Source: Paenibacillus silagei
GTDB taxonomy: Bacteria > Bacillota > Bacilli > Paenibacillales > Paenibacillaceae
Reading direction: 5' to 3'
Length of the DNA: 64,000 nt
Assembly (NCBI RefSeq): GCF_017874735.1
Contig: NZ_JAGGLV010000011.1
Coordinates: 62,001 to 126,000, forward strand
Under the pieces are notes generated by a model. That model saw only the letters and a list, made by a program, of their open reading frames with translations, had not been told where the DNA came from and did not search any database. The stretch's first letter is position 1; every line of letters starts with the position of its first letter. Shown here one piece after another: positions 36,326 to 46,591 of this stretch. Both the position numbers and the translations under genes were made by a program.

Positions 36326-39086
36326 ACCCCCTCAACCCCATCGAGACCGCACCGTTAATGCCCGGCTTGTACACATCCGGCTGAATGCCGACCAGCACGG
36401 ACAATACCGTCTCGTCGCCAAGCTCCACATCGTCAAGCGCAACTTCCAGGGTCATTGGCCATGGAGAGGACTGCTTCGCCAGCAGCCGGCCATTGACGTA
36501 GATTTCGGTATCCCCGCTAAGCGCGTGGAAATACAGATATGGGCTGCTGTTCTTCTCCCGTTCCGTCAGGGTAATGGAGCTGCGGTAAATCACATAGCCG
36601 TCTGCTCCCTGGAGCAGCTGCTGCGGCCCGAAGCTGACGTCGACCTTCTCCCAGGAATTCATATCCGTAGGATGGATCTCCACATTGGGGTCCGGACGCT
36701 CCGGAGAGAGTTCCTGTGTCAGCAGCCAGTTGTTGATATAACGCTCGTGTACAGACAATACATAGGGAGGCTCATCGGCGACTTCTACCGGGATGACCTG
36801 CACCAGAGGCTGCAAGCCTTCCCCCTGAAGCGTCAGTTCAATAGCGTTATGCCCCGCATCGCTGCCGACAATCAGCTGGAGACAGCCATTGAACAGGCAG
36901 CGCTCCATAAGATGATCCGCCTCGTGGGAGTTGGGGTTGCCGTTGCCTGCTCCCAGTATGATCCCGCTGCCGGTTAACGAGAATGACACCCGCTGCCCCG
37001 CCGTCTCCACAAACCGCCCTGCGGCGTCGATGGCGTAGACATTCACCACGACCGCGTTCCGCCCGTCGCCAAGCAGAGCCGCCTTGCTCGTCTCCACACG
37101 CAGCGCGCAAGCTGCCCCGGACGTTATTTTCTCATCCACAGCGACCCGCTTGCCCTGACGATATCCTTCCAGCCGCAGCGTTCCCGGCTCGTAAGGAATT
37201 TCCCATTGGCATTGCTCATAGAGTTCGACAGCCTGTCTGTACCGCAGCTCCCCGTTGACATACAACGCCACTTCATCGCAGTTGGTATGCGTCATGACGG
37301 TCACCGGCTGCCCTTCCTTCCCCGGCCAGTTCCAGCCGCCTGTGATATGCGCAACCGGCTCGTCCAGCCAGAACGCCTGGTACAGGTAATAGGAATCCTT
37401 GGGGAATCCGCAGGTATCCAGGATGCCGAAATGGGTGCTGACGCTGGGCCATTCATAAGGCGTCGGCTCGCCGCGGTAATCGAAGCCTGTCCAGACAAAG
37501 GTGCCCATCATATAGTCGCGGGTATTAATGGCTTGCCACGACTCTCTTGCGGTGTTGCCCCAATTCGCCCGTTCCCGGTCGAAGCTGTCAAAAAACTGCA
37601 GTGCGGTGTCGCTGACGTACGTCCCTCTTGTGGCAAAAGCACTGACCGTCTCGGACCCGATCATCGGCTGGCCGGGATGCTTCTCGTGGAAGCGGTCATA
37701 GCCGCCATGCATATAGTTGAATCCGGCGATATCCATCACGTCGACCGTTCCGCCGTCTTCCATAACGCCGCCGTTCATGGCCCCCAGTACCGGACGGGTA
37801 TCGTCCAGACGCAGGATCGCCTGCTTCATCCGCTTGAATATTTTGCGCCCGACCGGTGTGCCTTGCAGCGGTTCTTCATTGAACAGGCTGTAGAACACAA
37901 CAGACGGATGATTGCGGTCGCGCGTCACCATATTCTCCACCTGGCGCAGCCCTTCCGGCGAGCTGTCGAAATTACGGTTCTCGTCCATCACCAGCATGCC
38001 GAGACGGTCGCAGGCCTCCAGCAGCTCCGGCGCAGGATTGTGATGGGCGCAGCGGTAAGCGTTGCTTCCCATAGCCTTCAGCCGTGCAATCCGGTATTCA
38101 TGCAGCGCGTCCGGCAACGCCACGCCAACCCCGGCGTGGTCCTGATGGTTGCAGGTGCCTTTGATCTTGAGCGGGCGTTCATTAAGATAGAATCCGGTAT
38201 CGGGGCAGATCCGGATGCTGCGGTAACCATAAGATGTCGTGACCGTGTCCCGCTCTTCTCCGTCCACCAGCAGGGTGGAGTGCAGCTTGTACAGGTGGGG
38301 AGCATCCACATCCCACAGCAGTGGCGAGCTAACAGGCAGCTCCTGCTTCAGAACGGCGGCTTCCCCCGCTTCCGCGCGGCCTGCCGTCCGTTCCTCCGCC
38401 ACAACTGCTCCGTCAGCACGCACTACCCGGGACAGGAGTTCAACCTCCGCTGCCGTCTCCCGCTCATTCGTAATCCTTGTCTCCACGTTCGTCAGCCACT
38501 GCTCCCCGTCCTGCTTCACCGGATTGACCCAGATGCCGCGGTCTGCGATGGACAGCGGATCTTTCTTCGTAAGCCACACATGGCGGTAGATGCCCGCGCC
38601 TTCATACCACCAGCCTTCGGACACCGAGGCATCCACCTTCACCACCAGCAGATTGGGGCGGTCGCCATAGAAGACGTTGTCCGTGATATCCACAACGAAG
38701 CTGGTATAGCCGCAGAAGTTCCGCCCGAGCACGCTGCCGTTCAAATAAATTGTAGCATAGGTGGCGATGCCGTCGAACTCTAGCAGCAATTGTCTGCCAT
38801 TATCGGACGGCTCCAGCTTGAACTTCTTGCGGTACCAGCCAATGCCGCGCGGCTTGTAGCCGAAGTCCGGCACCCCGCCTTCACGGTCGAACGGCTGGCG
38901 GTAAGACCAGTCATGCGGCAGCCCCACCGTCTCCCACTCATTATCGTTCCATTCGATGCTGGCCGCTCCCATGATGCCGCCTGCTTTGGCGTTGCCGTAT
39001 ACCGCTTTGTGGCTGTTCTCCACCGGGATAGCTATATCTCCGTGATGGAACAGCCAGTCCTTGTCCATGCTTAACCGTTCTCTCAT
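36324..39086 (-). CDS. GH2 family glycoside hydrolase (beta-galactosidase-type)
   Basis: A 920-residue cytoplasmic glycosidase without signal peptide. It has the sugar-binding jelly roll (PRGIGWYRKKF, EFDGIATYATIYLNG), the Ig-like domain and the catalytic TIM barrel with SLFNEEP (acid/base Glu near 404) and MIGSETVSAF (nucleophile Glu near 479). C-terminal Ig-like and DUF4982-type domains follow, plus an extra jelly-roll-like module. The start is taken as ATG (MRERLSMDKD) rather than the upstream TTG, because only the ATG has acceptable spacing from AGAGG. It diverges from the YesM/YesN pair that probably controls it together with the sugar importer. Confidence 0.92.
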   Translation of the reverse strand: MRERLSMDKDWLFHHGDIAIPVENSHKAVYGNAKAGGIMGAASIEWNDNEWETVGLPHDWSYRQPFDREGGVPDFGYKPRGIGWYRKKFKLEPSDNGRQLLLEFDGIATYATIYLNGSVLGRNFCGYTSFVVDITDNVFYGDRPNLLVVKVDASVSEGWWYEGAGIYRHVWLTKKDPLSIADRGIWVNPVKQDGEQWLTNVETRITNERETAAEVELLSRVVRADGAVVAEERTAGRAEAGEAAVLKQELPVSSPLLWDVDAPHLYKLHSTLLVDGEERDTVTTSYGYRSIRICPDTGFYLNERPLKIKGTCNHQDHAGVGVALPDALHEYRIARLKAMGSNAYRCAHHNPAPELLEACDRLGMLVMDENRNFDSSPEGLRQVENMVTRDRNHPSVVFYSLFNEEPLQGTPVGRKIFKRMKQAILRLDDTRPVLGAMNGGVMEDGGTVDVMDIAGFNYMHGGYDRFHEKHPGQPMIGSETVSAFATRGTYVSDTALQFFDSFDRERANWGNTARESWQAINTRDYMMGTFVWTGFDYRGEPTPYEWPSVSTHFGILDTCGFPKDSYYLYQAFWLDEPVAHITGGWNWPGKEGQPVTVMTHTNCDEVALYVNGELRYRQAVELYEQCQWEIPYEPGTLRLEGYRQGKRVAVDEKITSGAACALRVETSKAALLGDGRNAVVVNVYAIDAAGRFVETAGQRVSFSLTGSGIILGAGNGNPNSHEADHLMERCLFNGCLQLIVGSDAGHNAIELTLQGEGLQPLVQVIPVEVADEPPYVLSVHERYINNWLLTQELSPERPDPNVEIHPTDMNSWEKVDVSFGPQQLLQGADGYVIYRSSITLTEREKNSSPYLYFHALSGDTEIYVNGRLLAKQSSPWPMTLEVALDDVELGDETVLSVLVGIQPDVYKPGINGAVSMGLRG

Positions 39087-39301
39087 ATAGGTCAATACCT
39101 CTCTATCGTTGTAATACTTCTATTGTAGAAAAGCGGAACGAAAGACGTTAGTACAAAGGGAGGGAACCAATCGCACAAAATGAACATTAATGCATTTTCG
39201 ATTGTTCTTTTGGACGGCAGCATTCATAGTAGATCATAAATACCCATACGGCTACCGGCTTCCCGGACCCGTAAAGATCTGCCGCAGAAGGTGACAACGC
39301 C

Positions 39302-41068
39302 ATGATATCCAAACGAAGAAACAGCATTATGGTCAAAATGATTGTGTTCTATACCATTCCCTTTATTCTGCTCTCCGTCCTGCTCGTATGGAACAGCACC
39401 CATACTACGCGCAACATCCAGGACAGCTTCATCACCAATATGTCCCATGCCTTCGACCAATCCTATCGGGATATCGAAGGCCGCATCCAGGTGGCATCGG
39501 ATCTGACCTCCATGGTCAGCCGGAACAACAAAATGCTCGAATTCATCAATGACCCCTATCTGGGGGATCAATCGGAATTTCTGAAGGAATATCTGGACAC
39601 CGTCACGCCCATTATCAAATATGCGACCGCTTTCTCGGAGAGTGACGATTATTCCATCCGTGTCTATATGGGGAATGACGCCATCCCGGAGTCGTGGCCT
39701 TATTTCTTTCATCTGAGCAACTACTCTTCTCATCCCAAGCTACAGCAATTTGTGCAAAAGGATTCGGAGACCCGGCTGTGGCTGCTGCCGGATGACCGTG
39801 AGCTGGGCCCCGCCAGCTTACAAGATGAGCGCAGGAAATATACGCTGCTTACCAAGCTGTATTCGCCTGCCCGCGGCATGCTGGGACTCGCGGTAGTCAC
39901 ACTGGCCGAGGACAGCCTGTTCAGCATCGAGGAGGAGCCCGCCAATCTGTCGAACGCCCAATTCCTCTATGCCGGCGGCCATATTGGACTGTCTACCGCA
40001 GAGCTGGACGAAGCAGAGGAAGCAGCCATCCTGCAGCAGCATATCGGCGATAAGAGAGCTTATTTTATCCAGGGAGAATATTTATATTTGCATCGCAACC
40101 TCGATTCCATCGGCCAGAGCCTCGTGTATAAGGTATCACTGGAGCAGCTCAATGCCTCTGTCCGCAAAAATGTCTGGAATCAGATCCTGCTGATCGTGTT
40201 CAGTATTCTGCTGCTGATGATCACTTGTTATTTCATGTTCAAAATGATTTTTCTGCGGCTCAACAAAATTGTGTCGGTCATGCGCCAGGTCATTACCGGC
40301 AACAATTCGATCCGCATTCCAGATAACAGGCCGGATGAGCTGGGACAGCTCGCGCATGATTTCAACGATCTCATCGAGCGCAATAACGAGCTGATCCACC
40401 GGGTGGTCATGAAGGAGCGGCTGCGCAAGGAAGCCCAGATCAAGGCGCTGCAATATCAGATCAACCCGCATTTTATATACAACACTCTAGACATCTTCCG
40501 GATGCAGCTGATTAAGGCCAGGATCTTCGATACGGCGGACCGGCTGGCGGATTTCGGGCAGATCCTGCGCTACAACCTGAGCGACAATACCCTGCATACG
40601 ACGCTGAACGAGGAGATCGGCCTGATCCGCAAGTACGTCAGTCTGCAATCGCTGAGCAGCAGCAAGGAGATCAGGCTGGACATCGAGGTCCAGGAATCGT
40701 TAAAAACCTTTCCGGTGATCAAGTTCCTGCTCCAGCCAATCGTGGAGAACAGTATTAAATACGGACAAACCGCCCGGCGGGAGCTGCTGCATATCCAGGT
40801 GCGGGCCTACGCCATTCAGCAGCAGGTCATCATCGATATCACCGATAACGGCTGGGGGATGGAGGAAGAACAGATTGCCGGCCTGAATGAACAGTTTCGC
40901 GCCCCGCTCCATTACGAGGACCCTGCGGCCGAGCCGCCCCGCCGCTCCATCGGCCTGCACAATATCAACTCCAGACTGCGCCTGTATTACGGCGACGCCT
41001 ACCCCATTACCATGGAGGGCAAGAGCAATGACTATACGAAGGTTCAGATTCGAATTCCTTATGAATGA
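39302..41068 (+). CDS. YesM-family sensor histidine kinase
   Basis: A 588-residue membrane kinase: one N-terminal transmembrane helix (about 12-32), a large extracytoplasmic Cache-like sensor (35-288), a second helix (292-315), HAMP, then the His_kinase domain with QINPHFIYNTLD (His near 390) and an ATPase domain ending GLHNINSRLRLYYG. Such kinases sense oligosaccharides or their binding proteins in Paenibacillus. It is paired with the AraC-type response regulator 12 bases downstream and lies between the GH2 gene and the importer genes. Confidence 0.93.
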   Translation: MISKRRNSIMVKMIVFYTIPFILLSVLLVWNSTHTTRNIQDSFITNMSHAFDQSYRDIEGRIQVASDLTSMVSRNNKMLEFINDPYLGDQSEFLKEYLDTVTPIIKYATAFSESDDYSIRVYMGNDAIPESWPYFFHLSNYSSHPKLQQFVQKDSETRLWLLPDDRELGPASLQDERRKYTLLTKLYSPARGMLGLAVVTLAEDSLFSIEEEPANLSNAQFLYAGGHIGLSTAELDEAEEAAILQQHIGDKRAYFIQGEYLYLHRNLDSIGQSLVYKVSLEQLNASVRKNVWNQILLIVFSILLLMITCYFMFKMIFLRLNKIVSVMRQVITGNNSIRIPDNRPDELGQLAHDFNDLIERNNELIHRVVMKERLRKEAQIKALQYQINPHFIYNTLDIFRMQLIKARIFDTADRLADFGQILRYNLSDNTLHTTLNEEIGLIRKYVSLQSLSSSKEIRLDIEVQESLKTFPVIKFLLQPIVENSIKYGQTARRELLHIQVRAYAIQQQVIIDITDNGWGMEEEQIAGLNEQFRAPLHYEDPAAEPPRRSIGLHNINSRLRLYYGDAYPITMEGKSNDYTKVQIRIPYE

Positions 41069-41080
41069 GAGGGCTCAGGG

Positions 41081-42646
41081 ATGTACAAGCTGTTGATCGT
41101 GGATGATGAGAAAATGGTACGCGAAGGCCTTCAGGATATTATCGAGTACCTGAAGGTGCCTCAGATCGGCCCGCTGCTGACCGCACGCGATGGCGCGGAT
41201 GCGCTGGAGGTGATCGCGCGGGAAGAACCGCCGATCGTGCTGACAGATCTCAACATGCCCGGCATGGGCGGGCTGGAGATGCTCCGTACGCTCCGCGAAC
41301 GGCACCAGCGCCATAAGATCATCGTCATCAGCGGATACGATGATTTCCATCTGGTGAAGGAGAGCTTCAAGCTGGGCGTGCGCGACTATCTTCTGAAGCC
41401 GGTCCATTCCGGCGACCTTGCAGAGGTGCTGAACAAGACGGTGCACGAGCTTCAGCAGGAGCAGCAGCAGGACCTTGAAGGCCACTCCGAGCAAAAACTG
41501 GCCCTGCTGGAGAAAGCCAGCCGGGGCATGAATCAGGTTCTGCACACTGCCCCGGATGATCATGATGCCATCCAGGCCGTACTGGGTGAGCTGGGCTGCC
41601 GCTTCCCTCATCCTGTCACTGCGGCGGCCATCGTCTCCGTGAGCCAACCGGCTCCGCACGAGCCTTCCACCGGCGGCAACTGGGAGCAGCTTCTGCTGGC
41701 TGCCGATTGGGAGCAGCCCCATCTCAGTCTGCTCCCCTTCTATAACCGCCATAATGACCTGGTCCTCTGGCTCAACTATAATGATCAGCTGTATGATGCT
41801 GGCGGCATACACAAGCTGCTCCAGACGTTCCTGGCGGACGGCTCCGCCACGGTTGCCGTCGGTGCTGCGGTGCACTGCGCACCCGGCGCGGTTCAGCCCA
41901 CAGCAGCCGGTGCTACGGAGTCCGGTAGCCGCACGAGCGGCTTGGCCTTTGCCTACCAGAGCGCACTGGACACGCTTCAGTACAAGCTGACCGCCTCCCG
42001 GCATAGCCTTATTGTGTACGAGGATACTCTGAACAAGGAAGATACCCGGATCAAGCCAGAGCATCTGAGAACGCTGGTGGAGCTGATCGATATGGGGCGC
42101 CGGGAGCAGGTGCTCCCGCTGATCCAGCATTATTTTAACGAAGAAGCCCTGAAGAGCAGCAGCATGAGCAGCATTCGCCATAATTACGATATCATCCTGC
42201 ATACGATCGGCTGGCTTCCCGGCCAGAAGCGCGACCTCTCTACCTTCGAACGAAGCGAGGCCCTGCGGCTGTACCTCAAGTCCTGTATCCTGCACATGAT
42301 CGAAGCCCGCGCAAGTCTGGCGCACAGCGGCGATGTGGTGGAGATTGCCAAGACCTATGTGCAGGAGCAGCTGCTGAACGGCATCAACATGGCTTTTATC
42401 GCCAATTATTGTAATATGAGCTATAACTATTTCAGTAAAATGTTCAAGGACAGCACCGGGGTCAACTTCCAGGATTATGTCACGATGAAGCGGATGGAAT
42501 ACGCCAGGCAGGCCCTCAGCGGACTCAATGTCAAAATCCATACAGTATCCGAGCAGCTCGGCTACAGCAACCCTAAGAACTTCTCCCGTGTCTTCAAAAG
42601 CTATTTCGGGGTCAGTCCGAAGGAATATCAGAAGCATTCCCGGTGA
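41081..42646 (+). CDS. YesN-family response regulator with AraC output domain
   Basis: A 521-residue regulator: receiver domain (IVLTDLNMPG, Asp near 56; DYLLKPVHSGD), a long middle region and an AraC double helix-turn-helix at about 425-521 (MAFIANYCNMSYNYFSKMFK and IHTVSEQLGYSNPKNFSRVFK). It is the partner of the preceding YesM kinase and probably activates the importer operon and the GH2 gene. A hairpin terminator follows, so the importer genes have their own promoter or rely on readthrough. Confidence 0.93.
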   Translation: MYKLLIVDDEKMVREGLQDIIEYLKVPQIGPLLTARDGADALEVIAREEPPIVLTDLNMPGMGGLEMLRTLRERHQRHKIIVISGYDDFHLVKESFKLGVRDYLLKPVHSGDLAEVLNKTVHELQQEQQQDLEGHSEQKLALLEKASRGMNQVLHTAPDDHDAIQAVLGELGCRFPHPVTAAAIVSVSQPAPHEPSTGGNWEQLLLAADWEQPHLSLLPFYNRHNDLVLWLNYNDQLYDAGGIHKLLQTFLADGSATVAVGAAVHCAPGAVQPTAAGATESGSRTSGLAFAYQSALDTLQYKLTASRHSLIVYEDTLNKEDTRIKPEHLRTLVELIDMGRREQVLPLIQHYFNEEALKSSSMSSIRHNYDIILHTIGWLPGQKRDLSTFERSEALRLYLKSCILHMIEARASLAHSGDVVEIAKTYVQEQLLNGINMAFIANYCNMSYNYFSKMFKDSTGVNFQDYVTMKRMEYARQALSGLNVKIHTVSEQLGYSNPKNFSRVFKSYFGVSPKEYQKHSR

Positions 42647-42706
42647 ATTCAACCTAAGCGGAGCTTCCTCCGCCCCACTCTGTCTCACTCTGCCTCATGA
42701 CCGCAG

Positions 42707-42743
42707 GCTCCCCGCTTCGCTCACGCGAAAGGAGGGGCTTTTT
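42707..42743 (+). terminator. Intrinsic terminator after the YesN gene
   Basis: GCTCCCCGCTTCGC pairs imperfectly with GCGAAAGGAGGGGC around a TCAC loop, followed by TTTTT. Three mismatches interrupt the stem. Confidence 0.65.
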
Positions 42744-42848
42744 GTCTGTTCAGGATGAATAATGATACCTTTTCATAACCTCCAATCCTGTTATCGCTTT
42801 CTTAATCCGCTTACAATTGATGAAGCACAAGAGAAAAGAGGTTGCCAG

Positions 42849-43811
42849 ATGACAGATTCAGAGGCTACGCTCGCGGCGCGCAAATCCCCGAGCACAGGCA
42901 GGAACTTCCGGAACAAGGATCAGCTGTCGCTTCAGACCATGATTCTTCCCGGTATTATATTCATTCTCGTCTTTACATTTATTCCGCTCTACGGTGTACT
43001 GATTGCCTTCAAGGAATATAACATCATCACCGGAATTCGGGGCATCTTTACGGCAGAATGGGTCGGATTGGACAATTTCAAGGAGTTCGTGAACGATATC
43101 AACTTCTGGAATATGCTGCGCAATACGCTTGGCATCAATATCCTGGGCCTGCTCATCAACTTCCCCCTGACCATCCTGTTCGCGCTGATGCTCAACGAGC
43201 TAACCTCCCAGCATTTCAAGAAGCTGACGCAGACGGTCACTTATCTGCCTCACTTTATCTCCTGGAGCATCTTCGGCGGATTGATTATCAACATTCTGTC
43301 GCCGAGCAGCGGTGTCGTTAACTATGTGCTGCTGCAGCTTGGGATCATTTCCGAGCCAATCCATTTCCTTGGGGAACAGAACTACTTCTGGCTGCTTGCG
43401 GTGCTGACGAACCTCGTGAAGGAGCTGGGCTGGGGCGCCATTCTCTATCTCGCCGCCATTGCGGGCATTGATCAGGAAATGTATGAAGCGGCCTATATGG
43501 ACGGAGCCACGCGCTTCCAACGCATCTGGCACATTACACTGCCGTCCATTACCGGCACGATTGTCATTTTGCTCGTATTTTCCATCAGTAATATCCTGAA
43601 CAGCGGCTTCGACCAGTTCTTCGTGCTTCAGAATCCTCTGAATATTGATAGCAGCGAGGTCATTGACACTTATGTCTACAAGGTGGGGCTCAGGGAGTTC
43701 CGTATGGAATACGCTACGGCTGTGGGTCTGATGAAGACGGTCATTGCGCTCGTCCTGCTCTATCTTGCCAACCTCACGGCCAAAAAAATAACAAAAAGAG
43801 GAATCTTCTAG
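42849..43811 (+). CDS. LplB-type sugar ABC transporter permease
   Basis: A 320-residue permease with six hydrophobic helices. It has the MalF-type EAA loop YEAAYMDGATRFQRIWHITLP that contacts the ATPase. The family start (LQTMILPGIIFILVFTFIPLYGVLIAFKEYN) is typical of LplB/YtcP permeases that import complex oligosaccharides. The chosen ATG (MTDSEATLAA) follows GAGGTTGCCAG; the longer in-frame start lacks a ribosome binding site. First of three importer genes; the ATPase is not encoded here and is presumably a shared MsmX-like protein. Confidence 0.92.
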   Translation: MTDSEATLAARKSPSTGRNFRNKDQLSLQTMILPGIIFILVFTFIPLYGVLIAFKEYNIITGIRGIFTAEWVGLDNFKEFVNDINFWNMLRNTLGINILGLLINFPLTILFALMLNELTSQHFKKLTQTVTYLPHFISWSIFGGLIINILSPSSGVVNYVLLQLGIISEPIHFLGEQNYFWLLAVLTNLVKELGWGAILYLAAIAGIDQEMYEAAYMDGATRFQRIWHITLPSITGTIVILLVFSISNILNSGFDQFFVLQNPLNIDSSEVIDTYVYKVGLREFRMEYATAVGLMKTVIALVLLYLANLTAKKITKRGIF

Positions 43812-43822
43812 GGGGTACGCTC

Positions 43823-44713
43823 GTGGTTAAGGATCGCTCATGGCGGGAACATCTGTTCAATGCATGCAATGTTCTGATTATGCTCATTCTGATTGTATTT
43901 ACGCTCTATCCGTTCTGGTATTCCGTGATCGGCTCCTTCAACGAAGGCGCAGATTATGCCAGAGGAGGCGTATACCTGTTCACCCGGCAGTTCACCTGGG
44001 ATAACTACAGCGCTTTGTTCAGCGACAGCGCTCTGATCCGGGCCTTCGGGGTTACGGTGGCCCGGACGGTGATCGGTACGTTCACCCATATTGTGTTTAC
44101 AGCTATGTTCGCTTACGCCTTCTCCCGCCGGAACCTTAAATACCGGAAATTCTACTCCATGCTGGGACTCAGCAGTATGTACCTCAGCGGCGGAATGATT
44201 CCCTTCTTCATTCTGATCAACTCGCTGGGGCTGTACAATCACTTCCTGGTGTTCATTATTCCGGCCCTGTTCAGCTTCTGGAACGTGATTCTGTTCCGCT
44301 CCTATTTCGCCGAGCTGCCGGAAGCACTGATCGAATCGGCCAAAATCGACGGCGCCGGGGAATACACCATCTTTTTCAAGTTTATTCTGCCTTTATCCAA
44401 GCCCGTGATCGCCGCGGTCTCGCTCTTCACGGCTGTCGGCCACTGGAATGCTTATTATGACGCCATGATCTATACGTTCGGCGATCATCTGCAGACGGTC
44501 CAGCTCTATATCCTGAAGCTGGTTCAAAGCACGGAAGCCGCTCTACTGCTGGCTAATATGTCGGGCACCGTCGGCACGGCGCACAGTACCGTCACGACAA
44601 CAACCCTGCAACTTTCCGCCATGGTCGCCGCATCGCTCCCGATTGTGCTGATCTATCCTTTTGTACAGAAATATTTCATCAAGGGCATGCTCATAGGCTC
44701 TGTCAAAGGATAA
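43823..44713 (+). CDS. LplC-type sugar ABC transporter permease
   Basis: A 296-residue permease with six helices and the EAA motif EALIESAKIDGAGEYTIFFKFILP. It ends with a family-typical FVQKYFIKGMLIGSVKG. The start is GTG behind AGGGGG. It is the partner of the LplB-like permease 11 bases upstream and of the binding protein downstream. Confidence 0.92.
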   Translation: MVKDRSWREHLFNACNVLIMLILIVFTLYPFWYSVIGSFNEGADYARGGVYLFTRQFTWDNYSALFSDSALIRAFGVTVARTVIGTFTHIVFTAMFAYAFSRRNLKYRKFYSMLGLSSMYLSGGMIPFFILINSLGLYNHFLVFIIPALFSFWNVILFRSYFAELPEALIESAKIDGAGEYTIFFKFILPLSKPVIAAVSLFTAVGHWNAYYDAMIYTFGDHLQTVQLYILKLVQSTEAALLLANMSGTVGTAHSTVTTTTLQLSAMVAASLPIVLIYPFVQKYFIKGMLIGSVKG

Positions 44714-44769
44714 ATCCGCTTAAGGTTGGATGAACATATAGCTTACGATGATAACTTGGGGGTAAAAAA

Positions 44770-46527
44770 ATGAAGAAAACAGCAACGGCCTTATTATCCA
44801 TCTGTCTCAGTCTGACACTCGTATTAACCGGCTGCTCCAAAGCGGGCAACGCCAATAACGAAAGCACCCCGTCGCCTACAGCGGCTGCCGGCAGCGGGGA
44901 CACAGGCGCAAATACAGCAACTGCCTCAGAACCCGGCTGGACATCCAACACAGCGCCTGCAACCTTGTCCTGGTATGTAGGCGTACCGGGGTACTCCAAG
45001 AAATGGGATGCGCAGAATAACTATGTAGACAAGCTTATTACCGGGGAGACCGGCGTCAGCGTCGATTATGTACTCGCCGGGAATGATGTGAACTCCGAAT
45101 TCAACGTGATGATGGCAACCGGCAATCTGCCTGACATTATCACACTGGACCGCTGGAACAGCAACTCGCTGATCCAGACGCTGATGAGCAGCGGCACAGT
45201 GGCTCCCCTTAACAAGCTGATGGAGGAGTATGATCCGTACCTGACCACCATTCTGCCGCCATCCATGGTAGACTGGTACACCCAGCCGGACGGCAATCTC
45301 TACTCCATTCCGAACTACTATGTATCTCCGGAGATGCTGGATCAGTATCCCGGGGTGAAGAAGTTCTACAATGAACGCTCCAACGGCCAGATTCTGGTCC
45401 GCCAGGACATCATGAACGATCTCGGCATTACCATGGAAGACCTGCAGCAGGAGGATTCCCTGATTGCAGCGCTGAAGAAGGTGAAGGCCGCCGGGGTGAA
45501 ATATAACGGTATGGATGTCATTCCGGTCTATCTGGACGATAAGGATAAGTATATCAACGACTCCCTGGGCGTGCTGAGCGGCTCCTTCGGCGCTGTTAGC
45601 GAGACAGAGGACGGCTCTTATTCAGATGTCCGCCGCACCAGCGAATTCAAGAATGTGCTGAAATTCGTCAACCGGCTGTATTCGGAAGAACTGCTGTCAC
45701 TGGAGAACTTCACAAGCGACCACAACCAGATTGCGGAGAAAATGACGCAGGGCTCGATCTTCATGAAGATCGGCAGCTATGCTGACTACAAAGATCCTGT
45801 CAACAATCTCTACCAAGCCGATAAAGAAGCGAAATATGTAACCGTTGACGCTATTCAGTCCAAGGAAGGCACACTGCCGCAATACGGCAGATCGCTCAAC
45901 AAAGGCTGGACCCTGACCTTCATTAACAAAAAGTCCAAGCAACAGGACCGCGCAATTCAGTTCCTGGAATATCTGTACAGCGAGCATGGCCAGACCGTCA
46001 ACAGCTTCGGCAAGGAAGGCGAGACCTTCACGGTAACAGCAGACGGTAAATACAAGCTGAACGCCGAAATTGAGGAAGCGATCAATAAGGACTGGAACGC
46101 CGCCTCCAAGAAATGGGGCTTCGACTCCATCTGGTGGATGGTTAATGAGGTCTGGCTGAAGGATGTCAAAGAAGCCGAAAAGACCGAGCAGACGGAATAT
46201 ATGGACAAGCTGTTCTCCGGCACAGCCAAATATATGTTCAGCAATGACGTTATGGATTCCGGCAACCTGTTCGACGCGTATGAGCCCGGCTCCAAGGAAG
46301 CCAATGCCGAAGCGAAAATCAATGTCTACTGGGCACAAGTCGTTCCCAAAATCATTTTCGCCAAAAGTGATGCCGAATTCGAATCCGTCTACACCGAAGC
46401 CCTCGCCACCCTGGACAAGCTAGGCCTCAAGGATATCGAAGCCGCGAAGAACGCCCGCGTCCAGGAACTCAAAGAAGCCACCGGCACTAAGCTGGTATCG
46501 CCTAAGTATACTGGAACTTATCAATAA
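44770..46527 (+). CDS. LplA-type extracellular sugar-binding lipoprotein
   Basis: A 585-residue binding protein with a signal peptide and lipobox LTGC (Cys near 22), then a Thr/Ala/Ser linker. The two-lobed domain (LSWYVGVPGYSKKWDAQNNY, NLPDIITLDRW, PNYYVSPEMLDQYPGVKK) resembles the large LplA/YtcQ binding proteins that accompany LplB/LplC permeases and YesMN systems. It delivers an oligosaccharide to the two permeases upstream. GGGGG precedes the ATG. Confidence 0.92.
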   Translation: MKKTATALLSICLSLTLVLTGCSKAGNANNESTPSPTAAAGSGDTGANTATASEPGWTSNTAPATLSWYVGVPGYSKKWDAQNNYVDKLITGETGVSVDYVLAGNDVNSEFNVMMATGNLPDIITLDRWNSNSLIQTLMSSGTVAPLNKLMEEYDPYLTTILPPSMVDWYTQPDGNLYSIPNYYVSPEMLDQYPGVKKFYNERSNGQILVRQDIMNDLGITMEDLQQEDSLIAALKKVKAAGVKYNGMDVIPVYLDDKDKYINDSLGVLSGSFGAVSETEDGSYSDVRRTSEFKNVLKFVNRLYSEELLSLENFTSDHNQIAEKMTQGSIFMKIGSYADYKDPVNNLYQADKEAKYVTVDAIQSKEGTLPQYGRSLNKGWTLTFINKKSKQQDRAIQFLEYLYSEHGQTVNSFGKEGETFTVTADGKYKLNAEIEEAINKDWNAASKKWGFDSIWWMVNEVWLKDVKEAEKTEQTEYMDKLFSGTAKYMFSNDVMDSGNLFDAYEPGSKEANAEAKINVYWAQVVPKIIFAKSDAEFESVYTEALATLDKLGLKDIEAAKNARVQELKEATGTKLVSPKYTGTYQ

Positions 46528-46537
46528 GTTAACAAAG

Positions 46538-46573
46538 AAAGACGCTGCGGGGAGACATTCCCGGGCGTCTTTT
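46538..46573. terminator. Intrinsic terminator between the importer operon and the slipin gene
   Basis: AAAGACGC-CGGG pairs with CCCG-GGCGTCTTT and is followed by TTATTTAT on the plus strand. The minus strand is moderately T-rich after the stem (CTTTCTTTGTT), so it may work both ways. Confidence 0.8.
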
Positions 46574-46591
46574 ATTTATATCTTAAGTGGT

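Noticed and set aside
36324-39086. Frameshift or pseudogene in the GH2 gene because of its unusual length
   Set aside because: The frame is continuous, both catalytic Glu are present, and long C-terminal Ig and jelly-roll modules are common in Paenibacillus GH2 enzymes.
41075-42688. A 537-codon minus-strand frame opposite the YesN gene
   Set aside because: The plus-strand protein has complete receiver and AraC motifs. The opposite frame shows no family features.
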